Source of the DNA: an uncultured Granulosicoccus sp.
GTDB taxonomy: Bacteria; Pseudomonadota; Gammaproteobacteria; Granulosicoccales; Granulosicoccaceae
NCBI GenBank assembly: GCA_947495035.1
Contig: CANLXI010000034.1
Span: forward strand, 1 to 64,000
Direction of reading: 5' to 3'
Length of the DNA stretch: 64,000 nucleotides
Shown here one piece after another: positions 35,872-45,540 of this stretch. Every line of letters begins with the position of its first letter. Position 1 is the first letter of the stretch. Both the position numbers and the translations under genes were made by a program. Below the pieces are notes generated by a model. That model saw nothing but the letters and a program-made list of their open reading frames with translations, was not told where the DNA came from and made no database searches.

Positions 35872-38333
35872 GCAAGACCTTGCCCAGTGCGTTGAGTTCG
35901 CTACCGGTTCTGGCACTGGCCGATGAGGTTGCGCAGGCTCTGTCCACTGGCAATGTGCTGCTGCGCGCTGAACCTGGCGCCGGCAAGAGTACCGGCCTGC
36001 CGCTGGCATTGCTGCTGCAGGGGGCGGTGGGTGGCAGGATCATTCTGCTGGAGCCCAGACGCCTGGCGGCGCGTTCGGTGGCAGAGCGTCTGGCTTTTCA
36101 TCTGGGTGAGCCGCTGGGGCAACGTATCGGTCTGCGCATGCGTGGCGAGACGCGTGTGTCTGCTCAGACACAGCTGGAGGTGGTGACCGAGGGTGTATTG
36201 ACGCGCCTGCTGCAGGAAGACCCGTCGCTGGACGGGATCGCCCTGGTGATCTTCGATGAATTTCACGAACGCAGTCTGCACGCCGATGTCGGTCTGGCAC
36301 TGTGCCTGGAAGTGCAACAGGCACTGCGTGACGATCTGCGCCTGCTCTTGATGTCGGCAACTCTGCAGACCGATGACATCCAGACGCATCTGGGAGCTGC
36401 CAGACAGTTTCACTGCTCGGTACGCCAGCACCCGGTCGACATCATCTGGGTGGGGGAGCAGCGTGACCCATTGCCGCAGCGTATCGTCGGTACCGTGCTG
36501 CGTGCGCTGGCTGAACAGGAGGGCGATGTCCTGGCCTTCTTGCCCGGCGTGGCGGAAATCAATCGCACGGCCAATCTGCTGCAGGGCAGGTTCGACGAGG
36601 GGACGGTCCTGCATTGTCTTCACAGTGGGGTGAGTGCGGGCGAGCAGCGCAAGGCCACGGCACCGGCGACAGCGGGAGTTCGTCGGGTCATTCTGGCGAC
36701 CAGTCTGGCCGAGACTTCCATCACGATAGACGGGGTTCGGGTTGTCGTGGATTCCGGGCTCGAGCGGCGCGGTCGTCTGGACAGCAGCACAGGCGCCCAG
36801 CGTCTGGAAACCGTCATGGCCAGTCAGGCCAGTGCCACGCAGCGAGCCGGGCGTGCGGGTCGGACCACGGCGGGTTGCTGCTACCGCCTGTGGAGCGAAG
36901 AAGGACACGCTCGGCGTGCCCAACACTGGCAACCGGAAATCCTGCGGGCCGACCTGGCGCCCCTGTTGCTGGAACTGGGATTGTGGGGTGCCGCGGTTGC
37001 CGATGAGCTGCCCTGGCTGGAACCACCACCGGCGGCGGCCCTGTCCAGAGCCGAGGATCTGCTGGTCAGCCTGGGGCTTTGGGACAGTGGCCAGTTGACA
37101 CCACAGGGGCGTGCTGCGGTTGCCTTGCCAGTGCATCCTCGCCTGGCACACATGCTGTTGTGGGCGGCGTCAGCGGGTGGACTCGAGCAGGCCTGTCGAC
37201 TGGCCGTGTGGCTGGAAGAGCCGCCGCGTGGTGCCAGCGGTGTGGATCTGGAAGCGGTACTCAAGCGCCGGCTGTCTGCCACGCAGCAGCGACGGGTGAG
37301 CCAGCTTGTGCAGAGACTGGCACCGTCGAGCACCGCAGCGACGTCGTCGGCACCCTCGTTGGCCGTGTTGTTGGCGCAGGCCTACCCGGACTGGATCGCG
37401 CAACGTCGCCCTGGCACACCGGGCAGGCTGCTGCTGGCCTGTGGCGCAGGCGCCGTTATCGACAGCGAGGATCCGCTGGCACACAGTCACTGGCTGGTGG
37501 TCGCGCAGCTGGGCGGCGCCGGTAGTCAGGCACGTGTGTTCAAGGCCGTGTCGCTGGACATGGATGAACTGCAGCGTTGCTGCCCGGAACTATTTGCGTC
37601 CGTATCGCATCTGGACTGGGATGAGCGGCAACAGCGAGTCCTGGCCGAGCGCCGCATCATGTTGGGCAAGTTGCTGATCGACTCACGTCCCATGAGTCAA
37701 ATCAGCCCCGACGACCGCGCGGCAGCCCTGCTGGCCGGGGTCCGTTCGCAGGGCCTGGACTGCCTGCCGTGGACGGATGACTGCCGGGAATGGCAGGCAC
37801 GGGTGCTGCGCATGCGTGAGCTCGGGCCTGCGGGAGCGGTGAATGAATTTCCGGCCGTGGACGATGAATCACTGTTACAGCAGCTGGAGAGCTGGCTGCT
37901 GCCCTGGTTGACGGGCCTGGGCACCATGATGTCACTGCGTCAGCTGGACCTGTCGAGAATTCTGCACAGTCTGCTGGAATATCCCCAGCAAGTCATGATG
38001 GATGAATGGCTGCCACGGCGCTACACGGTACCCAGCGGGTCGAAGATCAGTCTGAGCTATGTGCAAGCGGGCAATCCGGTATTGTCGGTACGCCTGCAGG
38101 AGATGCTCGGTTGTGCCGAAAATCCGACCGTGGCCAAGGGACGTATTCCGCTCAAGGTCGAACTGCTGTCACCGGCCAGACGTCCCGTGCAGATTACCGA
38201 GGATCTGGCCAATTTCTGGACGAGCAGCTACCCGGCTGTCAGGAAGGAGATGGCTGGACGCTACCCCAGACACGTCTGGCCGGATGACCCGCTGGCCGCC
38301 AAGCCGACGACTCACGCCAAACGTCGCAAGTAG
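35868..38333 (+). CDS. hrpB: ATP-dependent helicase HrpB
   Basis: An 821-residue DEAH/RHA-type helicase. It has Walker A EPGAGKST (K40), motif II in the HrpB-typical form FDEFHERSLHAD, motif III LLMSATL, TSLAETSITIDGVRVVVDSG, and motif VI with QRAGRAGRT. The C-terminal half is the HrpB-specific region. It starts inside the stop of the ElyC-like gene. The frame is open for 77 codons upstream, but that part overlaps the preceding gene. The cellular RNA target of HrpB is not established. Confidence 0.95.
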   Translation: MSKTLPSALSSLPVLALADEVAQALSTGNVLLRAEPGAGKSTGLPLALLLQGAVGGRIILLEPRRLAARSVAERLAFHLGEPLGQRIGLRMRGETRVSAQTQLEVVTEGVLTRLLQEDPSLDGIALVIFDEFHERSLHADVGLALCLEVQQALRDDLRLLLMSATLQTDDIQTHLGAARQFHCSVRQHPVDIIWVGEQRDPLPQRIVGTVLRALAEQEGDVLAFLPGVAEINRTANLLQGRFDEGTVLHCLHSGVSAGEQRKATAPATAGVRRVILATSLAETSITIDGVRVVVDSGLERRGRLDSSTGAQRLETVMASQASATQRAGRAGRTTAGCCYRLWSEEGHARRAQHWQPEILRADLAPLLLELGLWGAAVADELPWLEPPPAAALSRAEDLLVSLGLWDSGQLTPQGRAAVALPVHPRLAHMLLWAASAGGLEQACRLAVWLEEPPRGASGVDLEAVLKRRLSATQQRRVSQLVQRLAPSSTAATSSAPSLAVLLAQAYPDWIAQRRPGTPGRLLLACGAGAVIDSEDPLAHSHWLVVAQLGGAGSQARVFKAVSLDMDELQRCCPELFASVSHLDWDERQQRVLAERRIMLGKLLIDSRPMSQISPDDRAAALLAGVRSQGLDCLPWTDDCREWQARVLRMRELGPAGAVNEFPAVDDESLLQQLESWLLPWLTGLGTMMSLRQLDLSRILHSLLEYPQQVMMDEWLPRRYTVPSGSKISLSYVQAGNPVLSVRLQEMLGCAENPTVAKGRIPLKVELLSPARRPVQITEDLANFWTSSYPAVRKEMAGRYPRHVWPDDPLAAKPTTHAKRRK

Positions 38334-38344
38334 CCAGCCGGTTG

Positions 38345-40156
38345 CTACAGGGGGAAGAACACGCTGATGGCCAGCAGTGCCACGACACCCACCACGATAT
38401 TCATGGGGATACCGACTTTCAGATAATCACTGAAGCGATAGTTTCCCGCACCATAAACCAGGGTGTTGGTCTGATAGCCGATGGGGGTGGCGAAGCTGGC
38501 ACTGGCGCCGATCATCACGGCGACGACCAGACTGCGGGCATCCACGCCGGACTGTTCGGCCAGACCGATGGCGATGGGGGTCAGAACCACGGCAACGGCA
38601 TTGTTGGTGACCAGCTCGGTCAGAATCGATGCCATGACATAGATCAGTACCAGTGTGGCAAACGGTGGCAGGGTGGATAGCAGCGGCGCGACGGCATCGA
38701 CGATCAGATTGACCGCTCCCGTGTTCTGCAGTCCCAGTCCGACCACCAGCATGGCACAGATGAGCACCAGCACGGACAGGTCCATCGAGGCCCAGGCTTC
38801 ATCGTTGTCGATGCAGCGCATCAGCAGCAGAACCGACACCGCCAGCATGGCCAGAATGCTGATGCTCATGATATCGAAGGCTGCGAGCAATACGACGGCC
38901 ATCAGGATCAGGAAGGCGGCCGGAGCATGATGGCGTCTGAAGGCGCGCTCATTGGTACGCGATATGGATGCCAGATCGCCTTTCATGGCCAGCGAGTCGA
39001 AGCCTGCCGGCGGACCTTCCATCAGCAGTCTGTCGGCGGCCTGCAGGCGTATCGTTGACAGGTCAGGGCCGGCGGCCTCGCCGTGGCGGTAGACCCCCAG
39101 AACACGCAGCCCATGGCGACGGCCGAGTGCCAGGTTCACGATGCGCTCGCCGCGAGCCGATCGCAGCGGTGTCACGATCGCCTCGGCAATCACGGGCTTT
39201 TCCGAGGACTCGTTGTCCTGAGTATGGCGCATGCCGACCCTCAGTCCTGCCTTGTTGCGCAGTGTCAGCAACTCGGAGGTTGAGGCGGTCAGGATGATTC
39301 GGTCGCCCGCGGCCACCAGGTGCTCGTTGTAGTGGCTGCGCATGATGAGACCGCCGCTGCGAACGCCCTTGATCTGTATGCCGGGTCGTTTGAGATCCGC
39401 CAGCTGGGACAGGGCCTTGCCCAGGTCCGGATGGTTTTCCAGTATTGTCACTTCCGACAGGAATTCGGATTCACTGATGTCCGATCCCTTCTTCCCCGCT
39501 GGTCTGTTGGGTAGCAGAATGGGACCAAGCAGCAGCAGCAACAGCCCGCCGGCAATGGCCACGGAGATGCCGACGGGCGCGATCTCGAACAGCGTGAAAG
39601 GCCGCAGGCCCGCTTCCCTGACCACACCGTCGACCAGCAGATTGGTCGAGGTGCCTATGAGGGTGCAGGTACCGCCCAGAACGGCAGCATAGGAGAGTGG
39701 AATCAGAAGCCGCGTCGACGCGATGTCCATGGATTGCGCCAGACGGATGACCACCGGAATGAGAATGAGCACGATCGGTGTATTGTTGATGAAGGCTGAA
39801 CTTGCCATCGTGGCCAGCAGGAACAAGGCAATCGTGGGCAATGGTCGGTGGCGGGCGTGGTGGATGAACACGGTGGCAAGCGCATCGAGCAGTCCGGTTC
39901 TGACCAGGGCGCCGGAAATGACGAACATGGCAGCGATGGTGATGGGCGCGGGATTGGAGAAGACACTCAGGACGTCGTCCGTCGAGACAAAGCCCAGCAG
40001 CACGAAGACACTGGCGGCGGCCATGGCCGTGACTTCCGCCGGGTAGCGCTCCACGAAGAAGGCCACCAGCAGCACGATCAGTAGCAGCAGCGCGATGGCT
40101 GCCTGATGTGCGGCTATCCAGTTGCCGGGATGAAAAACGGGATCGAGATTCGACAT
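38345..40156 (-). CDS. SLC13/DASS-type transporter with two RCK_C domains
   Basis: A 603-residue membrane transporter of the SLC13-type (divalent anion/sodium symporter) family. Two halves of hydrophobic helices (residues about 15-220 and 415-600) flank a soluble insert with two TrkA_C/RCK_C-like regulatory domains at about 232-300 and 333-390. The halves carry matching hairpin motifs: SAFINNTPIV and GTSTNLLVDG in the first, ELVTNNAVAVVLTPIA and PIGYQTNTLVYG in the second. Such SLC13-RCK proteins are linked to sulfate, thiosulfate or organic anion uptake. It is convergent with hrpB and divergent from the ABC-cNMP gene. The substrate is not determinable here. Confidence 0.9.
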   Translation of the reverse strand: MSNLDPVFHPGNWIAAHQAAIALLLLIVLLVAFFVERYPAEVTAMAAASVFVLLGFVSTDDVLSVFSNPAPITIAAMFVISGALVRTGLLDALATVFIHHARHRPLPTIALFLLATMASSAFINNTPIVLILIPVVIRLAQSMDIASTRLLIPLSYAAVLGGTCTLIGTSTNLLVDGVVREAGLRPFTLFEIAPVGISVAIAGGLLLLLLGPILLPNRPAGKKGSDISESEFLSEVTILENHPDLGKALSQLADLKRPGIQIKGVRSGGLIMRSHYNEHLVAAGDRIILTASTSELLTLRNKAGLRVGMRHTQDNESSEKPVIAEAIVTPLRSARGERIVNLALGRRHGLRVLGVYRHGEAAGPDLSTIRLQAADRLLMEGPPAGFDSLAMKGDLASISRTNERAFRRHHAPAAFLILMAVVLLAAFDIMSISILAMLAVSVLLLMRCIDNDEAWASMDLSVLVLICAMLVVGLGLQNTGAVNLIVDAVAPLLSTLPPFATLVLIYVMASILTELVTNNAVAVVLTPIAIGLAEQSGVDARSLVVAVMIGASASFATPIGYQTNTLVYGAGNYRFSDYLKVGIPMNIVVGVVALLAISVFFPL

Positions 40157-40442
40157 GACCGATTGAGCGTCCTATACCGGACCTGGGAAATCGGCCAATG
40201 CTGCGCGGAAGCGGGTGGAATCGCAAGCGAAAAAGAGCAGACGAACCGAATTTCGTTTCTTGGTCAGCCCGCGGCAGACGGCTCATGCCTCCGGCAGGCC
40301 GAGACGGTCAATGATACAGGCTTGCGAGGGTCTGGTATGGTTGTGCGGCATGCCGTCTTGCCAGAGACGCGCGTGTCGCGGATGCAATGGTCGGTCTGAG
40401 TGCTGGCTGAATCGTACCAGGTCACTACAAGGGTTGTACTAG

Positions 40443-43400
40443 ATGGAAGACGGCTTGTTTGCCTACATTCTCCGTTACAGCAAACGGCAGCAGATCATTC
40501 TGGTTCTGATGACCGCATTGTCGTTCCCCTTCTATTACCTGAGCCTGGACCTTCCCAAGACAATCATCAACGATGCCATCAGTGGCTCCGATTTTCCCGT
40601 TGATATCGCACTCGAGTTTGCCGGCTACACGTTCACCTTCGGATCGCTGGAGCAGGTGCCCTATCTGCTGTTCCTCTGTTTTCTGTTCCTCTTTCTGGTA
40701 CTGGTCAACAGCGGCTTCAAACTGGTCATCAACATCTATCGCGGCACGCTGGGAGAGCGCATGCTCAGGCGAATGCGCCTGCAGTTGATCGAACGCATCA
40801 TGCGATTTCCGCTGGCCAGGTTTCGCAGCACCAGTCAGGGGGAGCTGGTGTCCATGGTGAATCAGGAAACCGAACCTCTTGGCGGCTTCATCGGTGAAGC
40901 CTACTCGCTGCCACTGTATCAGGGCGGCATGTTGCTGACCATTCTGGTCTTCATGTTCGTGCAGGACTGGAAGCTGGGACTGGCTGCCATTGCACTGTAC
41001 CCGCTGCAAGCCTGGTTGATCCCCAAGCTGCAGAAGAGAGTGAACCTCCTGAATCGCCAGCGCACGGTGCGACTGCGCAATCTGGCCGAGAACCTCGGAG
41101 AGGTTGTTGCCGGCATCAACGAAATTCACATCAACGACAACAGCAGTTTCTACAAGGATCACTTCTCCAAGCTGCTGGGCGGGATCTTCAACATCCGGGT
41201 GAAGATCTATCGGATGAAGTTCTTCATCAAGTTTCTCAACAACTCCATCGCCCAGTTGACACCGTTTCTCTTCTTTCTCATCGGCGGCCTGCTGGTCATC
41301 CGCGGAGAAATGACCATTGGCGCCCTGGTGGCCGCCGTTGCTGCCTACAAGGACCTCTCGCCGCCCTGGAAGGAGCTGCTGGCCTGGTATCAGGGACAGG
41401 CCGATGCACGCATGCGTTACACCATTCTCACCGAGCAATTCGCACTCGATGACGAACCGGTTGCCAGCGAAGAATCGTTCAGTCCGCAATGGCTGGAAGA
41501 GCTGAAGGAGCTGCCGGTTGCAGCAAGCAATGTCAGCCTCAAGCGGCATGACGGCATACGGGAGATCAACAATGTCTCGCTGTCCATGAACAGCGGAGAC
41601 TGGATCAGTCTGGTGGGTACCGGCAACAGTGGCAAGAATGGCCTGGCACAGATGTTTGCCAGGCTGACCTACCCTTCCAGTGGCAAGATCCTGCTGGCCG
41701 ATCAGGATGTCACCCGAATTCCGAGGGTCACCACGGGGCGTGCGGTGAGCTATGTCGGTCATGACTCCTATCTGTTTTCCGGATCGATCAGAGACAATGT
41801 ACTGCTCAGCCTGAAATATCAGCCACAGGAAGGGCTGATCGATGACATGGTGATCGATGACGATATCTGTTTCAAGAACTGGCAGGAAGAGGCTCGCCTG
41901 TCGGGAAACAGCGACGTGGCCATCAACGCGGACTGGGTGGATCATCGCAGTGCTGGTGTCGATAACGCGGACCTGCTGACACAACGGCTCGATGAAATAC
42001 TGCAGACCGTGGAAGTCGAGGAGGACCTGGTACGCTACGCCCTCGAGCGCACGATCGAGCCTGATCGGTTTCCGGAATTGACAGACCGGGTCATCGAGGC
42101 CAGACAACTGTTCAAGGAACGAGTGCAGAGTGACGGACTGGAGTCGCTGGTCGAATTTCTCGATCCCGAGCAGTACAACGACAACGCATCTCTGGCAGAC
42201 AACATCCTGTTCGGGGCTTCCTGTGACGACAAGTTCTCGGCAGAGGGGCTGGCAGAGCATCCCGTCTTGCGTGCTCTGCTGGACGAATATGGCCTCAGCC
42301 AGACGCTGGATGAGGCCGCGGTCACGTCGGCGACCACCATCGTGGAGCTGTTCTCCGACCTGCCCCCGGGTCATGAATTCTTTGACCGTTACAACTTCAT
42401 CGAAGCCGAGGACCTGCCCAGGCTCAAGCGCATTCTCGGGGTCATGGAAAAGAAAGGGGATATCGGTCGCCTGGATGCCGCTGATCGCAAGCTGCTGCGT
42501 TCTCTGCCCTACAATCTGATTCGTGGCCGTCACAGACTTGGCATTCTCGATGAAGCGGCCAAGGAAAAGGTTCTGATCTTGCGGCAACGGTTTGCCGGGG
42601 AGCTGGATGAGGCGTCGCGACAGCAGATCGATTTCTTCGCGCCCGATCGATACAACGCCAACGCGCCACTGGTGGAAAACATCATCTTCGGGCGTGTGGT
42701 ATTCGGCCGTCTCGGGGCGGAAAACAAGGTGTATCAGCTCATCGTGGATGTACTGAGACACCTGAATCTGATTTCGCCGATCCTGGATATCGGTCTCTCT
42801 GCACCGGCGGGACTTGCCGGCGGATTGCTGCCGGTCTCGCAGCGACAGAAGCTGTTGCTGGCCAGAGCGTTACTGAAAAAGCCCAGAGTGCTCATCGTCA
42901 ACGAAGGACTGGGCGGACTGGATAGCGAGGAGATGGAGCGAATTCTGGGGAATGTGAAACGACAGTACCCGACGCTGAGTCTGTTCTGGGTCGACAATCA
43001 GGCACGGTTTCTGCCCCTGTTTGATCGAGTAGCCTATCTGAAGTCCGGCAAGATCGACAAGATCGAGGAGGTGGGGACACAGAGCGACGATGAGCCAGTC
43101 GCCAGCGAGGAAGCCAATGCAGAGACGGCACGTCAGCCATTCACGGTCGAGGAGGACAAGAAGCTGGCCTTGCTCAAGAGCATTCCACTGTTTCGTCTGA
43201 TGGATGATCCGCATCTGATGATTCTGGCTCGCCATTGTGATGCGATCGGGTTTTCCCGGGAAGAATACCTTTTCCGGCAGGGGGATGAAGCCGATTGTCT
43301 CTATGTCATCATGGAGGGCAAGGCGAAAATCCTGATTGCACAGGGCAGTTCGCACAGAGTGGTCAGGGAATGTGGCGAAGATGAGGTGATCGGGGAGCTT

Positions 43401-43592
43401 GCCATGCTCTCGGACGAACCCCGTACTGCCTCGGTACAGGCCGTGACCGATCTGGGTGTTCTGAGGCTGGAAAAGGACGCCTTCATGGATATGCTGCAGT
43501 CCAACAGTGCGATGGGGTATCAGGTATTGCAAGTCGTTGCGCAACGCCTGGTGAGTACGAACCGGGAATTGACCAACGTTCTCGCATCATGA
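40443..43592 (+). CDS. ABC exporter-like protein, degenerate ATPase, C-terminal cNMP domain
   Basis: A 1,049-residue protein. Residues about 1-330 are a type 1 ABC exporter membrane domain (GELVSMVNQETEPL, LVVNSGFKL-like helices). Next is an unusual nucleotide-binding region, with Walker A GTGNSGKN (392-399; Asn replaces Ser/Thr), a Q-loop reading YVGHDSYLF (Gln to His), signature LPVSQRQKLLLARAL (about 796-810) and Walker B VLIVNEG with N820 instead of Asp but E821 kept. Roughly 400 residues separate Walker A from the signature, against about 100 normally. The insert holds a repeated motif: DPEQYNDNASLADNILFG near 573 and APDRYNANAPLVENIIFG near 732. From about 900 comes a cyclic-nucleotide-binding domain with an intact phosphate cassette (GELAMLSDEPRTASV). 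ATP hydrolysis may be weak or absent. Confidence 0.85.
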   Translation: MEDGLFAYILRYSKRQQIILVLMTALSFPFYYLSLDLPKTIINDAISGSDFPVDIALEFAGYTFTFGSLEQVPYLLFLCFLFLFLVLVNSGFKLVINIYRGTLGERMLRRMRLQLIERIMRFPLARFRSTSQGELVSMVNQETEPLGGFIGEAYSLPLYQGGMLLTILVFMFVQDWKLGLAAIALYPLQAWLIPKLQKRVNLLNRQRTVRLRNLAENLGEVVAGINEIHINDNSSFYKDHFSKLLGGIFNIRVKIYRMKFFIKFLNNSIAQLTPFLFFLIGGLLVIRGEMTIGALVAAVAAYKDLSPPWKELLAWYQGQADARMRYTILTEQFALDDEPVASEESFSPQWLEELKELPVAASNVSLKRHDGIREINNVSLSMNSGDWISLVGTGNSGKNGLAQMFARLTYPSSGKILLADQDVTRIPRVTTGRAVSYVGHDSYLFSGSIRDNVLLSLKYQPQEGLIDDMVIDDDICFKNWQEEARLSGNSDVAINADWVDHRSAGVDNADLLTQRLDEILQTVEVEEDLVRYALERTIEPDRFPELTDRVIEARQLFKERVQSDGLESLVEFLDPEQYNDNASLADNILFGASCDDKFSAEGLAEHPVLRALLDEYGLSQTLDEAAVTSATTIVELFSDLPPGHEFFDRYNFIEAEDLPRLKRILGVMEKKGDIGRLDAADRKLLRSLPYNLIRGRHRLGILDEAAKEKVLILRQRFAGELDEASRQQIDFFAPDRYNANAPLVENIIFGRVVFGRLGAENKVYQLIVDVLRHLNLISPILDIGLSAPAGLAGGLLPVSQRQKLLLARALLKKPRVLIVNEGLGGLDSEEMERILGNVKRQYPTLSLFWVDNQARFLPLFDRVAYLKSGKIDKIEEVGTQSDDEPVASEEANAETARQPFTVEEDKKLALLKSIPLFRLMDDPHLMILARHCDAIGFSREEYLFRQGDEADCLYVIMEGKAKILIAQGSSHRVVRECGEDEVIGELAMLSDEPRTASVQAVTDLGVLRLEKDAFMDMLQSNSAMGYQVLQVVAQRLVSTNRELTNVLAS

Positions 43593-43658
43593 CAGACCGT
43601 CGAGGTACAGATAACCGGGTGACACCGGGCAGCAAGTCGACAACAGCAGGGTATTGCC

Positions 43659-44117
43659 ATGAGTATTGATGACGAATATGAACTTCTCAGAAGCATCGAG
43701 CTTTTTGAAAGTCTCGATCCCATTCAGCTCAAGCGTCTGATCTTCGTCAGCCAACGCTATCAGCTGAAGGCTGGGGAGTATCTGTTCCATCAGGGAGACA
43801 ACTCGGATAACGTGTTTGCCATCGTGCACGGCGAATGCGCGGTGCTGGTGGACTCCAGCAGCGGCGAGATATCCATTGCCCTGCAAGGCAGTGGCGAGCT
43901 GGTGGGTGAGATGGCCGTCATAACCGGTGAACCGCGCAATGCCTCCATTCGTGCTACCACCGATTGCGAAGTGATCGGTTTCGAAAGCGATCTGTTCATC
44001 AGCACGGTCATCAATGATCCGCAAACGGCTCTGTCGATGATGAGACTGTTGTCTGCCCGCCTGGTCAATCTGCGCAATCAGGTGGAAGCGTTGTCCAGGG
44101 ACCGGATGAAACCCTGA
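43659..44117 (+). CDS. Stand-alone cyclic nucleotide-binding protein
   Basis: A 152-residue protein that is essentially one cyclic-nucleotide-binding domain (ESLDPIQLKRLIF, YLFHQGDNSDNVFAIVHGE), with the phosphate-binding cassette GEMAVITGEPRNASIRA, whose Arg contacts the cyclic phosphate. There is no helix-turn-helix, so it is not a CRP-type activator. It follows the ABC-cNMP gene by 66 bases in the same direction, and its domain resembles that protein's C-terminus, suggesting duplication. It converges on the SagB gene with a 14-base gap. Confidence 0.85.
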   Translation: MSIDDEYELLRSIELFESLDPIQLKRLIFVSQRYQLKAGEYLFHQGDNSDNVFAIVHGECAVLVDSSSGEISIALQGSGELVGEMAVITGEPRNASIRATTDCEVIGFESDLFISTVINDPQTALSMMRLLSARLVNLRNQVEALSRDRMKP

Positions 44118-44131
44118 CACAGACGCCAGGC

Positions 44132-45481
44132 TCAGTCCCGATGGTCTGGCATCGACCCGAGCATCAGCTCGCCAATGGACGTCTCGATCTGCGAGTCGAC
44201 CCCCAGCAGTTCGCTGAACAACAGGGAGTCACCACAGCCGAGCGGGCAACTGGCAAGCTCCATGGCGGCTGCGTTCGACATGGCCAGCTGGTAGATTGCT
44301 CCGACTTCCTTCAGCGCCAGCGCATAGCCCAGTTCCGGGTACCTGCCGTGCACCAGCGAGAAATCACAGGCAAGCACCAGCAGTACCTGAGGTGGTATGG
44401 TGATATCTGCGGTACGCGCAGCTCCTGCCAGCAGGCGCGTCAGTGAGGTGCCGGGGTGTGCGATGCTCACAAGTTCATGACGAAACGGTTCGTACAGGTA
44501 AAGACCTGCCCGAATGCCCCGGCATTGGCGTATGGCCACATAGGTCTTGATCGAATAGCAGCTGCCACCACTGGGGTAATTGCGTCGACCCTGTTGCTCG
44601 CCGACCGTGCGAAACAGAAACTCTGCCAGGCAGCCGCTGGTGATGGGAGCCTTACCTTGCTCTCGGATGGAACGGCGCTGGCTGATGACCGTGGCGTAGT
44701 CCGTAGTGGCCTTGTTGCAAGATTTCCTGGCGGGCCTGTCAAGCCTGGTGATCGGGGCACTCTCGAGGCGTTCATCGAGCGTGTCCGAGCGGAATGGTGT
44801 CGGGCCCGCCGTTGTGGATCGGCCGGGGAAACGCTGTGTATAGCCGGCGCGGGTTCGTGTATGAAACAAGCGCTCGTGAGCCGCCCCGGGGGGTTCCTGT
44901 GCGGCATGCAGCAGGCCGCACCAGTCGAACAGTCTGAGGATGGCTTGCATGGCCTGTGCGGAAAGGTCCTGCATCCGGGTGATGATCTGCTGAGCGCTCA
45001 GGCCGACCGACAGGTCATGCAGCAGACCGGACAGCGCTCTGTCATGCAGCTCCAGGTTGGCCCATTGCCCGGGATTTTCCAGACACAGGCAACCTCCGGT
45101 GCGATGCGCGATCGTGTAGCGCGAAAGCCTCAATCTGCCCTCGGGCAGGCACTGCGGCCATGGCGACGGCGCCGCTCGCAGCGCCAGGCAGCTGGCAAGC
45201 TGCCGGTCGGATTCACTCAGGTGCCTGTCGAGCGCTCCGAGGCGGTCCAGCTGATAGAGTATCGAGGCCGCACTTCCGGCATCGCCGCCAGCCGACAGTA
45301 CCGATTGAAGTTGCTCTTCGCTGATGCGCTCGTCGACGAGCAGATCTCGTATGTGCGTGTTGCCCCCGGTGGCCACGCGGTGTTGGCCTGCGCTTGTTTG
45401 CAGAACAATACCGTGCGCATCCTCGCGGCTCGCAATATCCCGTGTCAGGGAGTATTGCCAGCACAGTGTCGAGGTGCTCAT
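44132..45481 (-). CDS. SagB-type azoline dehydrogenase (RiPP)
   Basis: A 449-residue flavin enzyme of the SagB/McbC nitroreductase type, which oxidises peptide thiazolines or oxazolines to thiazoles or oxazoles. The C-terminal half (about 260-445) has the SagB pattern: ISQRRSIREQGKAPIT, FLFRTVGEQQGRRNYPSGGSCYSIKTYVAI, AGLYLYEPFRHELVSI, ALKEVGAIYQLAMSNAAAMELASCPLGCGD. The N-terminal part (about 1-100) resembles the winged-helix leader-recognition modules seen in such enzymes. It is divergent from the P450 across 59 bases. Together with the YcaO gene this defines a thiazole/oxazole-modified peptide locus. Confidence 0.88.
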   Translation of the reverse strand: MSTSTLCWQYSLTRDIASREDAHGIVLQTSAGQHRVATGGNTHIRDLLVDERISEEQLQSVLSAGGDAGSAASILYQLDRLGALDRHLSESDRQLASCLALRAAPSPWPQCLPEGRLRLSRYTIAHRTGGCLCLENPGQWANLELHDRALSGLLHDLSVGLSAQQIITRMQDLSAQAMQAILRLFDWCGLLHAAQEPPGAAHERLFHTRTRAGYTQRFPGRSTTAGPTPFRSDTLDERLESAPITRLDRPARKSCNKATTDYATVISQRRSIREQGKAPITSGCLAEFLFRTVGEQQGRRNYPSGGSCYSIKTYVAIRQCRGIRAGLYLYEPFRHELVSIAHPGTSLTRLLAGAARTADITIPPQVLLVLACDFSLVHGRYPELGYALALKEVGAIYQLAMSNAAAMELASCPLGCGDSLLFSELLGVDSQIETSIGELMLGSMPDHRD

Positions 45482-45540
45482 GTCTCGCTGAACTCGACAC
45501 GCAGCGGGCGATACCTTGCGCGACGTTTCGGGCAGAGCGC

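Noticed and set aside
40425..42761. A 778-codon minus-strand open frame opposite the ABC-cNMP gene
   Set aside because: It lies entirely opposite a gene with recognisable ABC and cNMP domains; the translated product is Gln/His-rich with no known motifs, typical of an antisense shadow in GC-rich DNA.
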